This document shows, in pieces, positions 17,611-26,647 of a DNA stretch of 64,000 nucleotides. The notes below the pieces were generated by a model that worked only from the letters and a program-made list of their open reading frames with translations, made no database searches and was not told the origin of the DNA. The stretch is from contig CALLMM010000007.1 of assembly GCA_938005745.1 (NCBI GenBank), positions 1 through 64,000 on the forward strand. The letters are read 5' to 3'. Made by a program: the position numbers and the translations under genes. This DNA is from an uncultured Chthonomonadales bacterium. GTDB lineage: Bacteria > Armatimonadota > Chthonomonadetes > Chthonomonadales > CAJBBX01. Position 1 is the stretch's first letter. Each line of letters starts with the position of its first letter.

Positions 17611-18681
17611 TCACGAAATCACCTTTTTCTTCAGTTGATAAACGTAGGCTAAAATATCTGCCACCGCCTGATAGAATTGAGATGGAATCACCTGTCCAAC
17701 CTCTACGGTTTTATAAAGAAGCTGGGCCAAGGGACGATTTTCAACAACAGGGACTCCATGGCTTCGGGCAATCTCTACGATCTTTCCCGCAATAAAACCT
17801 GACCCTTTGGCCACCACCTGGGGAGCCTCCATCTTTTTCATTTGGTAAACGAGAGCCACTGCCAGATGGGTCGGGTTGGTAATAATCACATCGGCTTTGG
17901 GAACCTCAGCCATCATTCGCTTCCGGGCTATCTGACGCTGGAGGCTCCGTATCCTCGTTTTGGCTATGGGATCTCCTTCCGTCTGCTTGAACTCCTCCTT
18001 GACCTCCTGTCGGGTCATCCGGAGATTTTTCTCATAGGTCCAACGCTGAAAAAGATAATCCAGACCCGCAAGACCAGCCATGAGCAGTCCTGTTCGGAGC
18101 AGTAAATCCCACGCAATCGAACGGAAATAGGTCAAAAGGGTTCCTGGTTCCCGATCAACGAGAAGGATGATTCCAAGGAATTCCTTCTGAATGGTGACAT
18201 AGGCTACCCAGCCAATGATGAAAAACTTCAAAAGGGATTTGACCAACTCTACCAGGGATTGCATGGACAGGAGGCGTCTGACCCCTTTCAGGATATTCAA
18301 TCTGGACCAGTCCCATTTCATACCCTCTGTCGCTATCAAGGTCCCACTCTGCGCATAATGGCTGGTCACCGTCAGGAGGACCCCCATGATGAAGAGGGGG
18401 GCAAGGAGGATCAGAAAGGATTCGATCAACTCCACGTTCAGATATTGAACCGTTTCAAGGGAGAAAGTCCGATTGTCCAGGGTCCGGAAAAACCGAACCA
18501 TCAACCCGGAAAGGTGCCGGTAGAAATAGGAACCGAAAAGGAAGAGAATAGAGCCGCCTCCCATCAGGATAAGGACGGAAGGGATTTCGCGACTCTTGGC
18601 CACCTGACCCTTTTTCTTTGCCTCTTCCCTTTTCTTGGGTGTGGCTTGCTCTGTACGTTCTGAATAGGACTCTTCTGCCAT
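17611..18681 (-). CDS. flhB: Flagellar export switch protein FlhB
   Basis: A 356-residue protein: basic N-terminus (SERTEQATPKKREEAKKKGQ), four membrane segments between about 30 and 210, and a cytoplasmic tail with the autocleavage motif NPTH in DVIITNPTHLAVALVYQ. Cleavage switches export from rod/hook to filament substrates, in concert with FliK. It lies 2 nt from fliR on one side and 1 nt from flhA on the other. Confidence 0.97.
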   Translation of the reverse strand: MAEESYSERTEQATPKKREEAKKKGQVAKSREIPSVLILMGGGSILFLFGSYFYRHLSGLMVRFFRTLDNRTFSLETVQYLNVELIESFLILLAPLFIMGVLLTVTSHYAQSGTLIATEGMKWDWSRLNILKGVRRLLSMQSLVELVKSLLKFFIIGWVAYVTIQKEFLGIILLVDREPGTLLTYFRSIAWDLLLRTGLLMAGLAGLDYLFQRWTYEKNLRMTRQEVKEEFKQTEGDPIAKTRIRSLQRQIARKRMMAEVPKADVIITNPTHLAVALVYQMKKMEAPQVVAKGSGFIAGKIVEIARSHGVPVVENRPLAQLLYKTVEVGQVIPSQFYQAVADILAYVYQLKKKVIS

Positions 18682-18683
18682 GG

Positions 18684-19475
18684 CTACTTCTTCATCAGGG
18701 GCAACAACACGGTTACCAGTCCCCTTCCGGATTCATGCATGAGATGTTGAAGCTTGGGCCAGAACAGATCAAGAGAAAACCCCATAAAGACCAGGCCCAG
18801 CCCGATCGTGATCGGGAAACTGTTCATGAGGAGATTCACCTGAGGGACCATTCTCGCAATCACACCGAGAGAAATTTTCACCAACATCAAGATAGCTAAA
18901 ACAGGGGCGGCCATCTGGAGAGCAAGCACAAACATCTTTCCAGACAATCGAATGAAGCATGTCTGGAGTTCTTGCTGGGGTTGAAAGGTTCCCGGCCCAA
19001 GGAGATGAAAACTCTGGACAAGGGCTCTGAAAAACCAGTGATGCCCATCCACGGCTAAAAAAAGAAGGACTCCAATGAGATAATAGAATTCGGTAACAAC
19101 CGTCGATTCACTTCCCGATTGAGGATCCATCACCCTCGCCATGCCAAATCCCATTTCGAAACCTGCCAGTTCACCTGCCAACTGAAGACCTCCAAAGACA
19201 AGGCGAACCGAGAAACCGAGAAGAAATCCGATGAATAACTCAAAAAGTATGACCAGGCCAAACTCCCATGGGTCGGAGGGAAAGGGGCCATACTCAGTGG
19301 TAAGCGTTGGCAATAGGACCAGACTGAGCACCAGGGTCAACCCAGCCTTAACCTTGTTGGGAATCCCTTTGGAGTGAAACAGAGGCATCATAAAAATGAC
19401 CGGAGCCACTCGCATGGCAATAAGCAACCACCTCTGAAATGTCGGGTAAGTCCAATTCGAAAATTCTTGAAGCAT
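18684..19475 (-). CDS. fliR: Flagellar export protein FliR
   Basis: A 263-residue inner-membrane export protein with about six transmembrane segments (WLLIAMRVAPVIFMMPLFHS near the N-terminus; FELFIGFLLGFSVRLVFGGL in the middle). FliR completes the FliPQR pore. The start at 19475 has GAGAGGG 9 nt upstream; an in-frame GTG at 19493 overlapping fliQ is less likely. Continuous with fliQ upstream and flhB downstream. Confidence 0.95.
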   Translation of the reverse strand: MLQEFSNWTYPTFQRWLLIAMRVAPVIFMMPLFHSKGIPNKVKAGLTLVLSLVLLPTLTTEYGPFPSDPWEFGLVILFELFIGFLLGFSVRLVFGGLQLAGELAGFEMGFGMARVMDPQSGSESTVVTEFYYLIGVLLFLAVDGHHWFFRALVQSFHLLGPGTFQPQQELQTCFIRLSGKMFVLALQMAAPVLAILMLVKISLGVIARMVPQVNLLMNSFPITIGLGLVFMGFSLDLFWPKLQHLMHESGRGLVTVLLPLMKK

Positions 19476-19489
19476 CGCTACAGACCCTC

Positions 19490-19759
19490 TCACCTTACAA
19501 AACCAGGAAGCTGAAGGAGCAACCTTTCTGTAAAAAAGGTTAGTTTCTGTAACATCCAGGGCGCTAAAAAGAGGAGACTGACCAAAACAGCAACAATCTT
19601 CGGGACAAAAGTAAGGGTAATCTCATGCATCTGGGTCACGGCTTGAAAAAGGCTGATGAGAAACCCTACGATCAGTCCAACGCCCATGATCGGTAGAGCG
19701 AGGTAAAGTGTGACTTCGATCGCCTCTTTGGCCAGCCGAACAACCATTTCCGGATTCAT
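19490..19759 (-). CDS. fliQ: Flagellar export protein FliQ
   Basis: An 89-residue protein with two transmembrane helices (VTLYLALPIMGVGLIVGFLI and VPKIVAVLVSLLFLAPWML), the canonical FliQ size and layout, including TQMHEITLTFVPKI. It forms part of the export pore with FliP and FliR. AGGAGGG precedes its ATG. Confidence 0.96.
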   Translation of the reverse strand: MNPEMVVRLAKEAIEVTLYLALPIMGVGLIVGFLISLFQAVTQMHEITLTFVPKIVAVLVSLLFLAPWMLQKLTFFTERLLLQLPGFVR

Positions 19760-19768
19760 TTGACCCTC

Positions 19769-20551
19769 CTAATAAAAACTCTTGACCATAGAGCCCACTA
19801 TGAGATGCCAGCCATCCACCAGAACAAAGAGAAGGATTTTAAAAGGCAATGAAATCATTACGGGTGGAAGCATCATCATCCCCATAGAGAGCAGGATGCT
19901 TGAGACCACCATATCGATCACCAGGAAAGGGATGAAAAGCACAAATCCCATCTGAAACGCAGTTTTCAGTTCGCTGATCATGAAGGCTGGAAGCAGGACC
20001 GTGGTTGGGACCTCGTCTGTATTCCTTGGTTTCGGTATCTTGGAAAGACCGATAAAAAGGGCCAAGTCTTTTTCGCGGGTCTGTTTGAACATAAACTGGC
20101 GAACGGGTTTGACTGCCTCTTCAAGGGCTTTCTCCTGTGAAAGCTTTTTCTCCATATAAGGGTCATAGGCATTTGTTTTGACTGACTGCCAAACCGGAGT
20201 CATGATGAAAAAAGTGAGAAAAAGAGACAGTCCGATCAGGATTTGATTAGGGGGCATCTGGTGAATGCCTAAGGCATGGCGGAGGAAAGAAAAAACGATG
20301 ATCAATCGCGTGAAGGACGTCATCATGATCAAAATGGCAGGGGCAAGGGTCAGAATGGTGAGAAGAAAAAGAATCTGGAGAGCTACAGAAACATCCCCTG
20401 GCCCCTTCGAGTCATCGACGCCTATTTTAATCATTGGAAGGGAGAAGGGACTCGATTGGGCAAACCCATCCCATGGAAAGAGGAAAAGAAAAACGATGAC
20501 AACCATACCGATCAACATCAAGGAGTTGACACGGCATACCCTATTTCCCAT
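19769..20551 (-). CDS. fliP: Flagellar export protein FliP
   Basis: A 260-residue protein with a cleavable N-terminal signal ([18 protein letters not shown]) and four membrane segments. The family signatures [40 protein letters not shown] and [20 protein letters not shown] are intact. It is the main subunit of the export pore. Its start overlaps the end of fliO by 11 nt. Confidence 0.97.
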   Translation of the reverse strand: MGNRVCRVNSLMLIGMVVIVFLFLFPWDGFAQSSPFSLPMIKIGVDDSKGPGDVSVALQILFLLTILTLAPAILIMMTSFTRLIIVFSFLRHALGIHQMPPNQILIGLSLFLTFFIMTPVWQSVKTNAYDPYMEKKLSQEKALEEAVKPVRQFMFKQTREKDLALFIGLSKIPKPRNTDEVPTTVLLPAFMISELKTAFQMGFVLFIPFLVIDMVVSSILLSMGMMMLPPVMISLPFKILLFVLVDGWHLIVGSMVKSFY

Positions 20552-20936
20552 AGACCCTCCTCAACCATCCGCCTTTTGGTTCCTTTGCTTTGGCGATAAA
20601 GGATTGAAACGAAGGGAATAGAAAAAGGTTTTCGGGTCTGTTCTGGGACTGGATCCGGCTTGAAATCTTTTGGATAAATTCTCTGTTCTCAACCTTTGTG
20701 AGCAGCGAAATATGGTGCTCTGAGATCCCGAGGGCTAACACCTCTCCACCCACTTCTACAAGAGAGATATATTTTTGTGGAGCAAGACATTGGGAGGCCA
20801 GCACCCTAATGCCTGAATCCGTTCCACCTCCATTGCCCATCCTTCGCCCTCTCACCAGCCTCGAGAGAAAAAAAAGAGCCAGAAGGATGGTTCCTAACAC
20901 CAGAATCATCTTAATGATCGCCCAAGTCATTTCCAT
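20541..20936 (-). CDS. fliO: Flagellar biosynthetic protein FliO
   Basis: A 131-residue protein with one N-terminal membrane helix ([20 protein letters not shown]) and a short cytoplasmic domain with [20 protein letters not shown]-like sequence typical of FliO. FliO helps FliP assemble. The ATG overlaps the fliN stop codon by one base (TAATG), and its end overlaps fliP. Confidence 0.9.
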   Translation of the reverse strand: MEMTWAIIKMILVLGTILLALFFLSRLVRGRRMGNGGGTDSGIRVLASQCLAPQKYISLVEVGGEVLALGISEHHISLLTKVENREFIQKISSRIQSQNRPENLFLFPSFQSFIAKAKEPKGGWLRRVYGK

Positions 20937-21268
20937 TAGTTTCCCAACTGTTTGACCCGTTCAACCGGGCTGATGATGTCGGTAAGTCTGACCCCAAATT
21001 TTTCATTCACCACCACGACTTCTCCCCGAGCGACCAACTTCTGATTTACCAAAATCTCAAGAGGCTCACCGGCTAATTTGGACAGTTCCACAACCGACCC
21101 TTGACCGAGCTGAAGAAGCTCGCTGATCAATATTTTGGTTCGGCCCAGTTCCACCGATACTTCAAGTGGAATATCGAGGATGAAATCGAGATTCCCGTTT
21201 CCTTTTCCTTGGGAGAGAATTTCATGTCTCTCCTTCTCTTCTTGATTCACCTGTGGTTCCTTTTCCAT
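20936..21268 (-). CDS. fliN: Flagellar motor switch protein FliN
   Basis: A 110-residue switch protein: short acidic/polar N-terminus followed by the SpoA/FliN domain (FILDIPLEVSVELGRTKILI, LSKLAGEPLEILVNQKLVAR, FGVRLTDIISPVERVKQL). It forms the lower C-ring and binds CheY-P. The ATG at 21268 has AGGAGG 6 nt upstream; the in-frame TTG two codons earlier is rejected. Located between fliM and fliO. Confidence 0.96.
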   Translation of the reverse strand: MEKEPQVNQEEKERHEILSQGKGNGNLDFILDIPLEVSVELGRTKILISELLQLGQGSVVELSKLAGEPLEILVNQKLVARGEVVVVNEKFGVRLTDIISPVERVKQLGN

Positions 21269-21288
21269 GGACAACCTCCTTAGACTCT

Positions 21289-22269
21289 TTAAACGGACTT
21301 TGTCCTTCCTTCGATTTGAATGGCTTTATTCCCTCTGCAGACCCCTGGCTTCCCCATAAATTTAGGCACACCCTCAACCTGGAGGATCAGTGGGTCCGAT
21401 ACATCCTGATCCAGGACGATGACATCCCCCTGCTTCCACCGCATGAGATCTTGGACCATCACTTTGGCTCTACCCAATTCTACCTTTACCTCCACTTCAG
21501 CGCCCTGCAAGCGCTCAAGAAATCGGGTCACCCACGTCTGATCCACTTCAAGCTGTTCACTTTGGAACCCTGAATAGAGCTTATTTTTAATAGGTTCGAT
21601 GATGGCATAGGGAATACAGAAGAACACCATTCCAATAAACTGCTCCAGCTCGATCCCGAAAGAAATGTGAATCACGAGATCACTGGGTGGAACGACGCTG
21701 ACAAACTGAGGGTTGATTTCACTCCGAACGTGTTGGAAAGAGATAGGATAAACCACGTGCCACGCCTTCTCCATTTCTGTAAAGATCATGGCCACCACCT
21801 TTTGAATCAGTCTTGACTCGATGGCGGTAAAATCGCGGCCCTCCACACGATAGAATGTTTTCCCCGATCCACCGAAAAAGATATCCAGAAGGGTGAACAC
21901 CAGTTTAGCCTCTAAAGCCAAGATCGCATACCCTCGGAGTGGTTCCATGCGGAAGATATGAAGGCTGCTTGGGACAGGAAGCGTTTTGATGAACTCCCCG
22001 AATTTTTTCATTTCAACGCCCCTTGATCCCACGTCAACCGTTTTTCTCAAGGCCGCTGAAAGGCTATTGCGAAAGAGCCTGCAGAAATGGTCATTGATGA
22101 TCTCCAAGGTGGGCATCCGGCCACGAATGATCCGATCCTGATTGGTAAAGTCGTACTGCCGGATCCCAGACTGATCCACAGGTCCTGAGGTCGTGCTGAC
22201 CTCGCCGTTCTCCATCCCTCGCAAAAGGGCATCGATTTCTTCTTGAGAGAGAATTTTTTCAACAGCCAT
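21289..22269 (-). CDS. fliM: Flagellar motor switch protein FliM
   Basis: A 326-residue C-ring protein. The N-terminal CheY-binding motif LSQEEIDALLRGM is at residues 7-19; a central CheC-like domain (FNEM-like ESRLIQKVVAMIFTEMEKAW) and a C-terminal SpoA domain (GAEVEVKVELGRAKVMVQDL) follow. The ATG overlaps the fliL stop (TGATG), so translation is coupled. Confidence 0.96.
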   Translation of the reverse strand: MAVEKILSQEEIDALLRGMENGEVSTTSGPVDQSGIRQYDFTNQDRIIRGRMPTLEIINDHFCRLFRNSLSAALRKTVDVGSRGVEMKKFGEFIKTLPVPSSLHIFRMEPLRGYAILALEAKLVFTLLDIFFGGSGKTFYRVEGRDFTAIESRLIQKVVAMIFTEMEKAWHVVYPISFQHVRSEINPQFVSVVPPSDLVIHISFGIELEQFIGMVFFCIPYAIIEPIKNKLYSGFQSEQLEVDQTWVTRFLERLQGAEVEVKVELGRAKVMVQDLMRWKQGDVIVLDQDVSDPLILQVEGVPKFMGKPGVCRGNKAIQIEGRTKSV

Positions 22270-22802
22270 CACTGCACCACAAATTCTGTAAAGTAGACCT
22301 TCTTCACCTTTACCGTCTCAAAAAGTTGATTTGCTTTTTCAATGATTTCTTCCTTCAGGTGTAGCTTTCCTTTCGATTCCACAATATCGGCATATTTCTT
22401 CCCGGTGAGGATCGAAAGAATGGCATCTTTCAGTTGAGGTAAACGTCTATCAAACTCTTCACTCGGCTTGGCCTGTTCACTTTCGAGATCCATCTTGATC
22501 TTCAGATATCTTGGAAACTCCGTATCGGCAAGGTTGACGATCATGGCATCGAGATTATAGATGTGACCTCGCGGTGCAGGGAGCAAGGGTTTTTCCCCAG
22601 CCACCTCTTTCTCTTTATGTAAAGGATTTATTCCTGAAGGGAGTAAAGCGGGGGCAAAGAAAAAGACGGAACCCAGAGCCAATAAAAAGATTAAGCCTCC
22701 CCCGAGTACGAACATCAACCCTTTTTTCCCCTTTTTGCCCTTTGAAGATGCCTTCTCCAAGGGTTGTGTTAGTTTGGGCTCAGCGGTCTGCGGATCTGCC
22801 AT
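22269..22802 (-). CDS. fliL: Flagellar stator-associated protein FliL
   Basis: A 177-residue protein: cytoplasmic lysine-rich start (SSKGKKGKKG), one membrane helix (LMFVLGGGLIFLLALGSVFF) and a periplasmic FliL domain (YNLDAMIVNLADTEFPRYLK, KDAILSILTGKKYADI, VYFTEFVVQ). FliL surrounds stator units and increases torque. It opens the long fliL-to-fliA run. GGAAGGAAGG precedes the ATG, and a sigma-54 box lies about 40 nt upstream. Confidence 0.93.
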   Translation of the reverse strand: MADPQTAEPKLTQPLEKASSKGKKGKKGLMFVLGGGLIFLLALGSVFFFAPALLPSGINPLHKEKEVAGEKPLLPAPRGHIYNLDAMIVNLADTEFPRYLKIKMDLESEQAKPSEEFDRRLPQLKDAILSILTGKKYADIVESKGKLHLKEEIIEKANQLFETVKVKKVYFTEFVVQ

Positions 22803-22841
22803 TTCCTTCCTTCCAGAGATTGAATGTTAAAAAGAAGAAAA

Positions 22842-22857
22842 GCAACGAGTGTGCCAA
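22842..22857 (-). promoter_or_regulatory. Sigma-54 promoter for the fliL operon
   Basis: On the minus strand, TTGGCACACTCGTTGC has perfect GGCAC and TTGC blocks with 10 nt between GG and GC. The predicted transcript start is near 22831, about 29 nt before fliL. Confidence 0.82.
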
Positions 22858-22998
22858 CCGAAAATAAATTGTCCGTCGTGACTAATCCGTTGAAAATATG
22901 AATTTTTTGCGATCAGGGAAGAAAAGGGGAAAATAAGAGGGCCGTCAATAATCAGGTCATTAGTCAAGGGTTTGACAGGGCATAAGTTGTCGTTCAAG

Positions 22999-23068
22999 GT
23001 TCGGAGTTCGGTAGTTCGGAGTATCTCCTCCTCTTTCCACTCCGAACTCCGAACGGTTTACTCCGAAC
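22999..23068. repeat. Inverted GTTCGGAGT / ACTCCGAAC repeat cluster
   Basis: Three copies of a GTTCGG(AGT)-type unit are followed, after a pyrimidine-rich spacer, by three ACTCCGAAC-type units in inverse orientation. The whole can fold into a long hairpin. It fills the flgE-fliL gap together with the fliL promoter. Similar GTTCGGAGT arrays are common as intergenic repeats in some Desulfobacterota genomes (from memory). It could also attenuate flgE-fliL readthrough. Confidence 0.7.
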
Positions 23069-23073
23069 GAGGG

Positions 23074-24336
23074 TTATCTGATATTAATCAACTGAGCCAG
23101 CATCTCATCGGTCGTGGTAATTACTTTCGTATTGGCCTGATATCCTCTCTGAATGATGATCATCTTGATAAACTCTGCAGCCATATCCACATTTGATTCT
23201 TCTAACATCGAGGCTGAAATGGTCCCCATGCCTCCGATCCCAGGTCGGTTAAACAGCGGATCTCCAGAGGTGGTGGTTGCCTGGAAAAGATTGGCTCCTT
23301 TCCGATAAAGTCCGTTCAGATTTGGAAAGTCGGCCAAAGCGAGGCAGGCAATCTTGCGCCTTGTTCCATTCGTATAACTGGCCACAATATTCCCTTCATC
23401 ATCAATGCTCACGCCGGAAACTGTTCCGGCGGCATATCCGTCATGGGAGAGAACCTGGATGGCTGATGGAGAACCATACTGAGAGGTCCCGGTGAAATCG
23501 ACCGTTGTAGCAGGAGGCGTCAGTCCATTTGCAAAGGTAATCGCCCCTGTGTAAAAATTGACGGGCATGGCCGTCGTCAATCTCCCCAATGAGTCAAAGA
23601 GAAGGGTTCCAGAACCATAGGATTGAAGAACGCCCGGGGTCCCTCCCTGAGTATCCGCCCCGTCAATGACAGCGTTCCAATCCCATTCCTGATCATCCGC
23701 TTTGGTAAAATAGACGCGGATTTGATGGGACTGCCCTAATGAATCGTAAAGGTTAAGGGCTGTTGAAAAATGGGAAGTTCCTGAAGGATCGGTGATATCC
23801 CAGGAAAGAGGAGACTCGGAGGCATTTAAATTTAAGACCATATTGACTTCGCTGGAAACACGGGGAGGAATCATGCTGTTTAGGCTGATCTGAATGTCCG
23901 AGAGAGATTCAATCAACGTTGTCCCGGTGCTATCATAGAGATACCCCTGAACCTGATACCCCTGGGGATTGACATAATATCCCCGGTTATCGATCTGAAA
24001 ATGGCCTGCCCTTGTATAAAATCTCTCTTCGGTCAGGGGATCTTGGACAATGAAAAATCCTCTCCCGTTAATCGCCACATCGGTGGCGACATCGGTCGTC
24101 ATCAGGGACCCCTGAATGAAATTGGCATCCACACTTGACACTTTCACACCAGCACCGGTTTGATTGCCACCGGTCACACCGGAGAGCGAGACGCCAAGGA
24201 CGTCCTCAAAGTGGACTGAACTATTCTTGAAACCTGTGGTATGGAGATTGGCAATGTTATCTCCAATGACCCGCATCGCTGAGGCATGCGTATCCAGTCC
24301 TGAAAGACCCGAATAAAAAGATGATGTGATTGACAT
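23074..24336 (-). CDS. flgE: Flagellar hook protein FlgE
   Basis: A 420-residue hook subunit. The N-terminal motif VIGDNIANLHTTGFKNSSVH and C-terminal SMLEESNVDMAAEFIKMIII, with YQANTKVITTTDEMLAQLIN, are standard for hook proteins. The middle (NLYDSLGQSHQIRVYFTK) is the FlgE-specific domain. The start at 24336 has GGAGGG six nt upstream. flgD lies 23 nt upstream. Confidence 0.97.
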   Translation of the reverse strand: MSITSSFYSGLSGLDTHASAMRVIGDNIANLHTTGFKNSSVHFEDVLGVSLSGVTGGNQTGAGVKVSSVDANFIQGSLMTTDVATDVAINGRGFFIVQDPLTEERFYTRAGHFQIDNRGYYVNPQGYQVQGYLYDSTGTTLIESLSDIQISLNSMIPPRVSSEVNMVLNLNASESPLSWDITDPSGTSHFSTALNLYDSLGQSHQIRVYFTKADDQEWDWNAVIDGADTQGGTPGVLQSYGSGTLLFDSLGRLTTAMPVNFYTGAITFANGLTPPATTVDFTGTSQYGSPSAIQVLSHDGYAAGTVSGVSIDDEGNIVASYTNGTRRKIACLALADFPNLNGLYRKGANLFQATTTSGDPLFNRPGIGGMGTISASMLEESNVDMAAEFIKMIIIQRGYQANTKVITTTDEMLAQLINIR

Positions 24337-24359
24337 AGATGACCCTCCTTTCAATCTTA

Positions 24360-25025
24360 TTAAGTTGGACTCAGGATAGCTTTTACATCTTGTAACGTCA
24401 CACGTTCAGCTCCTAAATCGAGATAGATGATGCCTTGGTCGAAGTGAATTCCCGTGATAGTATCGACGATGGAGAATTCTACCGGAATGGGCTGTCCTTT
24501 CTCGTCTGTGGCAATGACCTGAAAGAAATATCGACCATCTTTTTGCTTTAGACCTGCATCGGATTTTCCATCCCAGAGCACCTTCTGTCTGGAAGTATCT
24601 TTCATCCCCTCTTCGAGTGTTCGAACCAATTGCCCTTGCCCATCGTAAATGGCGATCTTCACTTGACCTGGCTTGGACAATTGATAATATCCTTCAGAAA
24701 CTTTTCCTTGGTTAAGAGAAAGAACCGGACGTTGAGCCTCCACTTTCTTCCCGATCAATCCAGCGGCATGCAATCCATTCATGGAGGCTTGGTACTCACT
24801 CAGATTCTCAAGGGAACGATGGATGCGATTCAGACTATCCAGACTATTAAACTGGGCGATCTGACTAGCCATCTGATAGTGGTCAAGAGGATCGAAGGGA
24901 TTCTGGTTTTTTAATTGCGTGACGAAGAGATTTAAAAAATCCTCCTGATTGAGACTCGTCTTCCTTTGCTTCACCTGGGTTGTTGCATCCATAGGGGTTG
25001 TGGATAAAATAGGCAAAAGGCTCAT
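24360..25025 (-). CDS. flgD: Hook cap (scaffold) protein FlgD
   Basis: A 221-residue hook-capping protein: SLNQEDFLNLFVTQLKNQNP and FDPLDHYQMASQIAQFNSLD form the FlgD N-terminal signature, followed by a FlgD Tudor/Ig-like C-terminal region (YDGQGQLVRTLEEGMKDTSR, VLWDGKSDAGLKQKDGRYFF). It caps the growing hook. The start at 25025 has GGAGGT six nt upstream; an in-frame longer start lies within the gap to fliK. Confidence 0.96.
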   Translation of the reverse strand: MSLLPILSTTPMDATTQVKQRKTSLNQEDFLNLFVTQLKNQNPFDPLDHYQMASQIAQFNSLDSLNRIHRSLENLSEYQASMNGLHAAGLIGKKVEAQRPVLSLNQGKVSEGYYQLSKPGQVKIAIYDGQGQLVRTLEEGMKDTSRQKVLWDGKSDAGLKQKDGRYFFQVIATDEKGQPIPVEFSIVDTITGIHFDQGIIYLDLGAERVTLQDVKAILSPT

Positions 25026-25044
25026 GCATGCACCTCCAGTGTTT

Positions 25045-26523
25045 TTAAACAATCTTATTGATATATTGGCTCAATCCTTGACATTCACTCACCCCAGGGG
25101 AGGAAAGGGGTATAGGTTCAGAGGAGCAAAAATGGCCCTTTTCATGAAATTCATGCATCCTCTCTTCCTCTTTAAAGAAATTAAACTCCCTCTTCTCTGC
25201 CAAAGGATCGAACTCTTGCTGGACGAAAACTTCAAACTTATCGAGTTTAAATCCATCTCCCTCAAGGAGATGACGAAGTTCCTGTTGATGTGTTTCGAGC
25301 AAAGCTTTGGTGGCTGGATGCTCCGCCCAGACCGTGGCCTTTAAGAGGTCTTGGTCTCGGCTAATTTTGATATAAAGTGTTCCGAGTTCTGGTGGATCCA
25401 ACCGCATCCGAATTCTTTCTTGGCCATTCCGAACAGACCTCAAAAGGGCATGGCCAATCTGTTGATCCAAAGGAAATAATTCGATCTTCGAAGAGGGAGG
25501 AAGGGGGGGCTCCGCCCTCCCCTCAAGAAGAGGCAACTCCTTCGAGAAGATCGCTGACTCTTCTCCGGTTAAGAGATGAGTTTCATGACAGACAGAATCT
25601 TGATGACCAATTACCTCTGGGGGATTTAATCCAAGACGATGGCTTGCCTTGGGAATCGATGTTTCATCCACCGTTTCAAACAGGAAGGTCGGGTTCACCT
25701 CCTCTATACTTAAAGAATGGAGATGATTTTTTTGAGAAGGTGTGAGAGGTTCCTCTGGACTCACCCGCTGAGGGCTTTCAAACAATTTTGTCACCGGTTC
25801 TTTTTTGATCTGAAAGGGGTTGAGAGATTCTTTAGGGTTAGAGACCATACCATATTGAGTTAAAAAGGTCTGGTTATTCTCAGAAGCCTTTTCTGTTGAG
25901 ATGGAGGGCACGATTGTCTTTTGTCCATCATGGAGTCGAATAGATGAAAGATCGGTAAACCTATTTTTAATCCCCTGGGAATTGATTGCTTCACGGTAGG
26001 GAACGTAAAATCGGTCATCGTGAGGAACCTCTGTGGCTGTGATGAAAGGTTTTTCTATTCTGTAAAGATCGTTCTGGACGAGAGAACCCTTCGTTTCTTC
26101 AAGGAGTTTTGGTGAATGGTAAGGCTCCTGCTGAATCAATCCATAAAGGTTCCCTGAATGTTGCGCCAAGGTCGATTGAAATGTAAACGCTCCAGGAGGT
26201 GGAAGAGGCAAAGGGTTAGCCCACCCGGTCTCAGAGGAAACAGGAGTGACCAAGGGATTTATCAGGTCCATCATGAAAAGAGAAGGATATGGGTTCTGTT
26301 GATATTCTGTTTGCCTTGATTGGGAAGAAAACTCCTCTGGGGATAACAACGTGGGAGAAGTATCTAACTGCTCTGGAGGTTGACCAAAATCTCCTTCTGG
26401 ATGTGTCATGAGAGAAAAAAGGAGGGAGGAGAATTCCTGGGACAGAAAATCAACCGAAGGAGCAATAGGAATCTCTTTAGATTTACCAGAAATGAGATCA
26501 AGGATTGATTGCAACTCTATCAT
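25045..26523 (-). CDS. fliK: Hook-length control protein FliK
   Basis: A 492-residue protein with a long, poorly conserved Pro/Ser/Gln-rich N-terminal ruler and a C-terminal Flg_hook domain (about 370-450): IRMRLDPPELGTLYIKISRD followed by LLETHQQELRHLLEGDGFKL. FliK measures hook length and triggers the FlhB switch. It precedes flgD and flgE in a hook operon. Two starts are possible. The ATG at 26577 has a good AAGGA site, but the extra 18 codons are exactly the sigma-54 box sequence. The ATG at 26523 lies about 4 nt after the predicted sigma-54 transcript start. I choose 26523 with moderate certainty. Confidence 0.8.
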   Translation of the reverse strand: MIELQSILDLISGKSKEIPIAPSVDFLSQEFSSLLFSLMTHPEGDFGQPPEQLDTSPTLLSPEEFSSQSRQTEYQQNPYPSLFMMDLINPLVTPVSSETGWANPLPLPPPGAFTFQSTLAQHSGNLYGLIQQEPYHSPKLLEETKGSLVQNDLYRIEKPFITATEVPHDDRFYVPYREAINSQGIKNRFTDLSSIRLHDGQKTIVPSISTEKASENNQTFLTQYGMVSNPKESLNPFQIKKEPVTKLFESPQRVSPEEPLTPSQKNHLHSLSIEEVNPTFLFETVDETSIPKASHRLGLNPPEVIGHQDSVCHETHLLTGEESAIFSKELPLLEGRAEPPLPPSSKIELFPLDQQIGHALLRSVRNGQERIRMRLDPPELGTLYIKISRDQDLLKATVWAEHPATKALLETHQQELRHLLEGDGFKLDKFEVFVQQEFDPLAEKREFNFFKEEERMHEFHEKGHFCSSEPIPLSSPGVSECQGLSQYINKIV

Positions 26524-26538
26524 TTGCCCAAGGCCAAA

Positions 26539-26554
26539 GCAATGGCTGTGCCAA
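26539..26554 (-). promoter_or_regulatory. Sigma-54 promoter at fliK
   Basis: On the minus strand, TTGGCACAGCCATTGC is a full match to the -24/-12 consensus and differs by one base from the flgF box. The predicted transcript start is near 26527, only about 4 nt before the ATG at 26523, so either fliK is translated with almost no leader or the box serves only downstream genes. Confidence 0.8.
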
Positions 26555-26647
26555 AATAAGCCAAATGGCCCTATCATTTAATTCCTTTTGATTTCAAAGA
26601 GTTTCCCCTTATATTTTGTTAAAATAAAACCTTGACCAGATTGCTGC

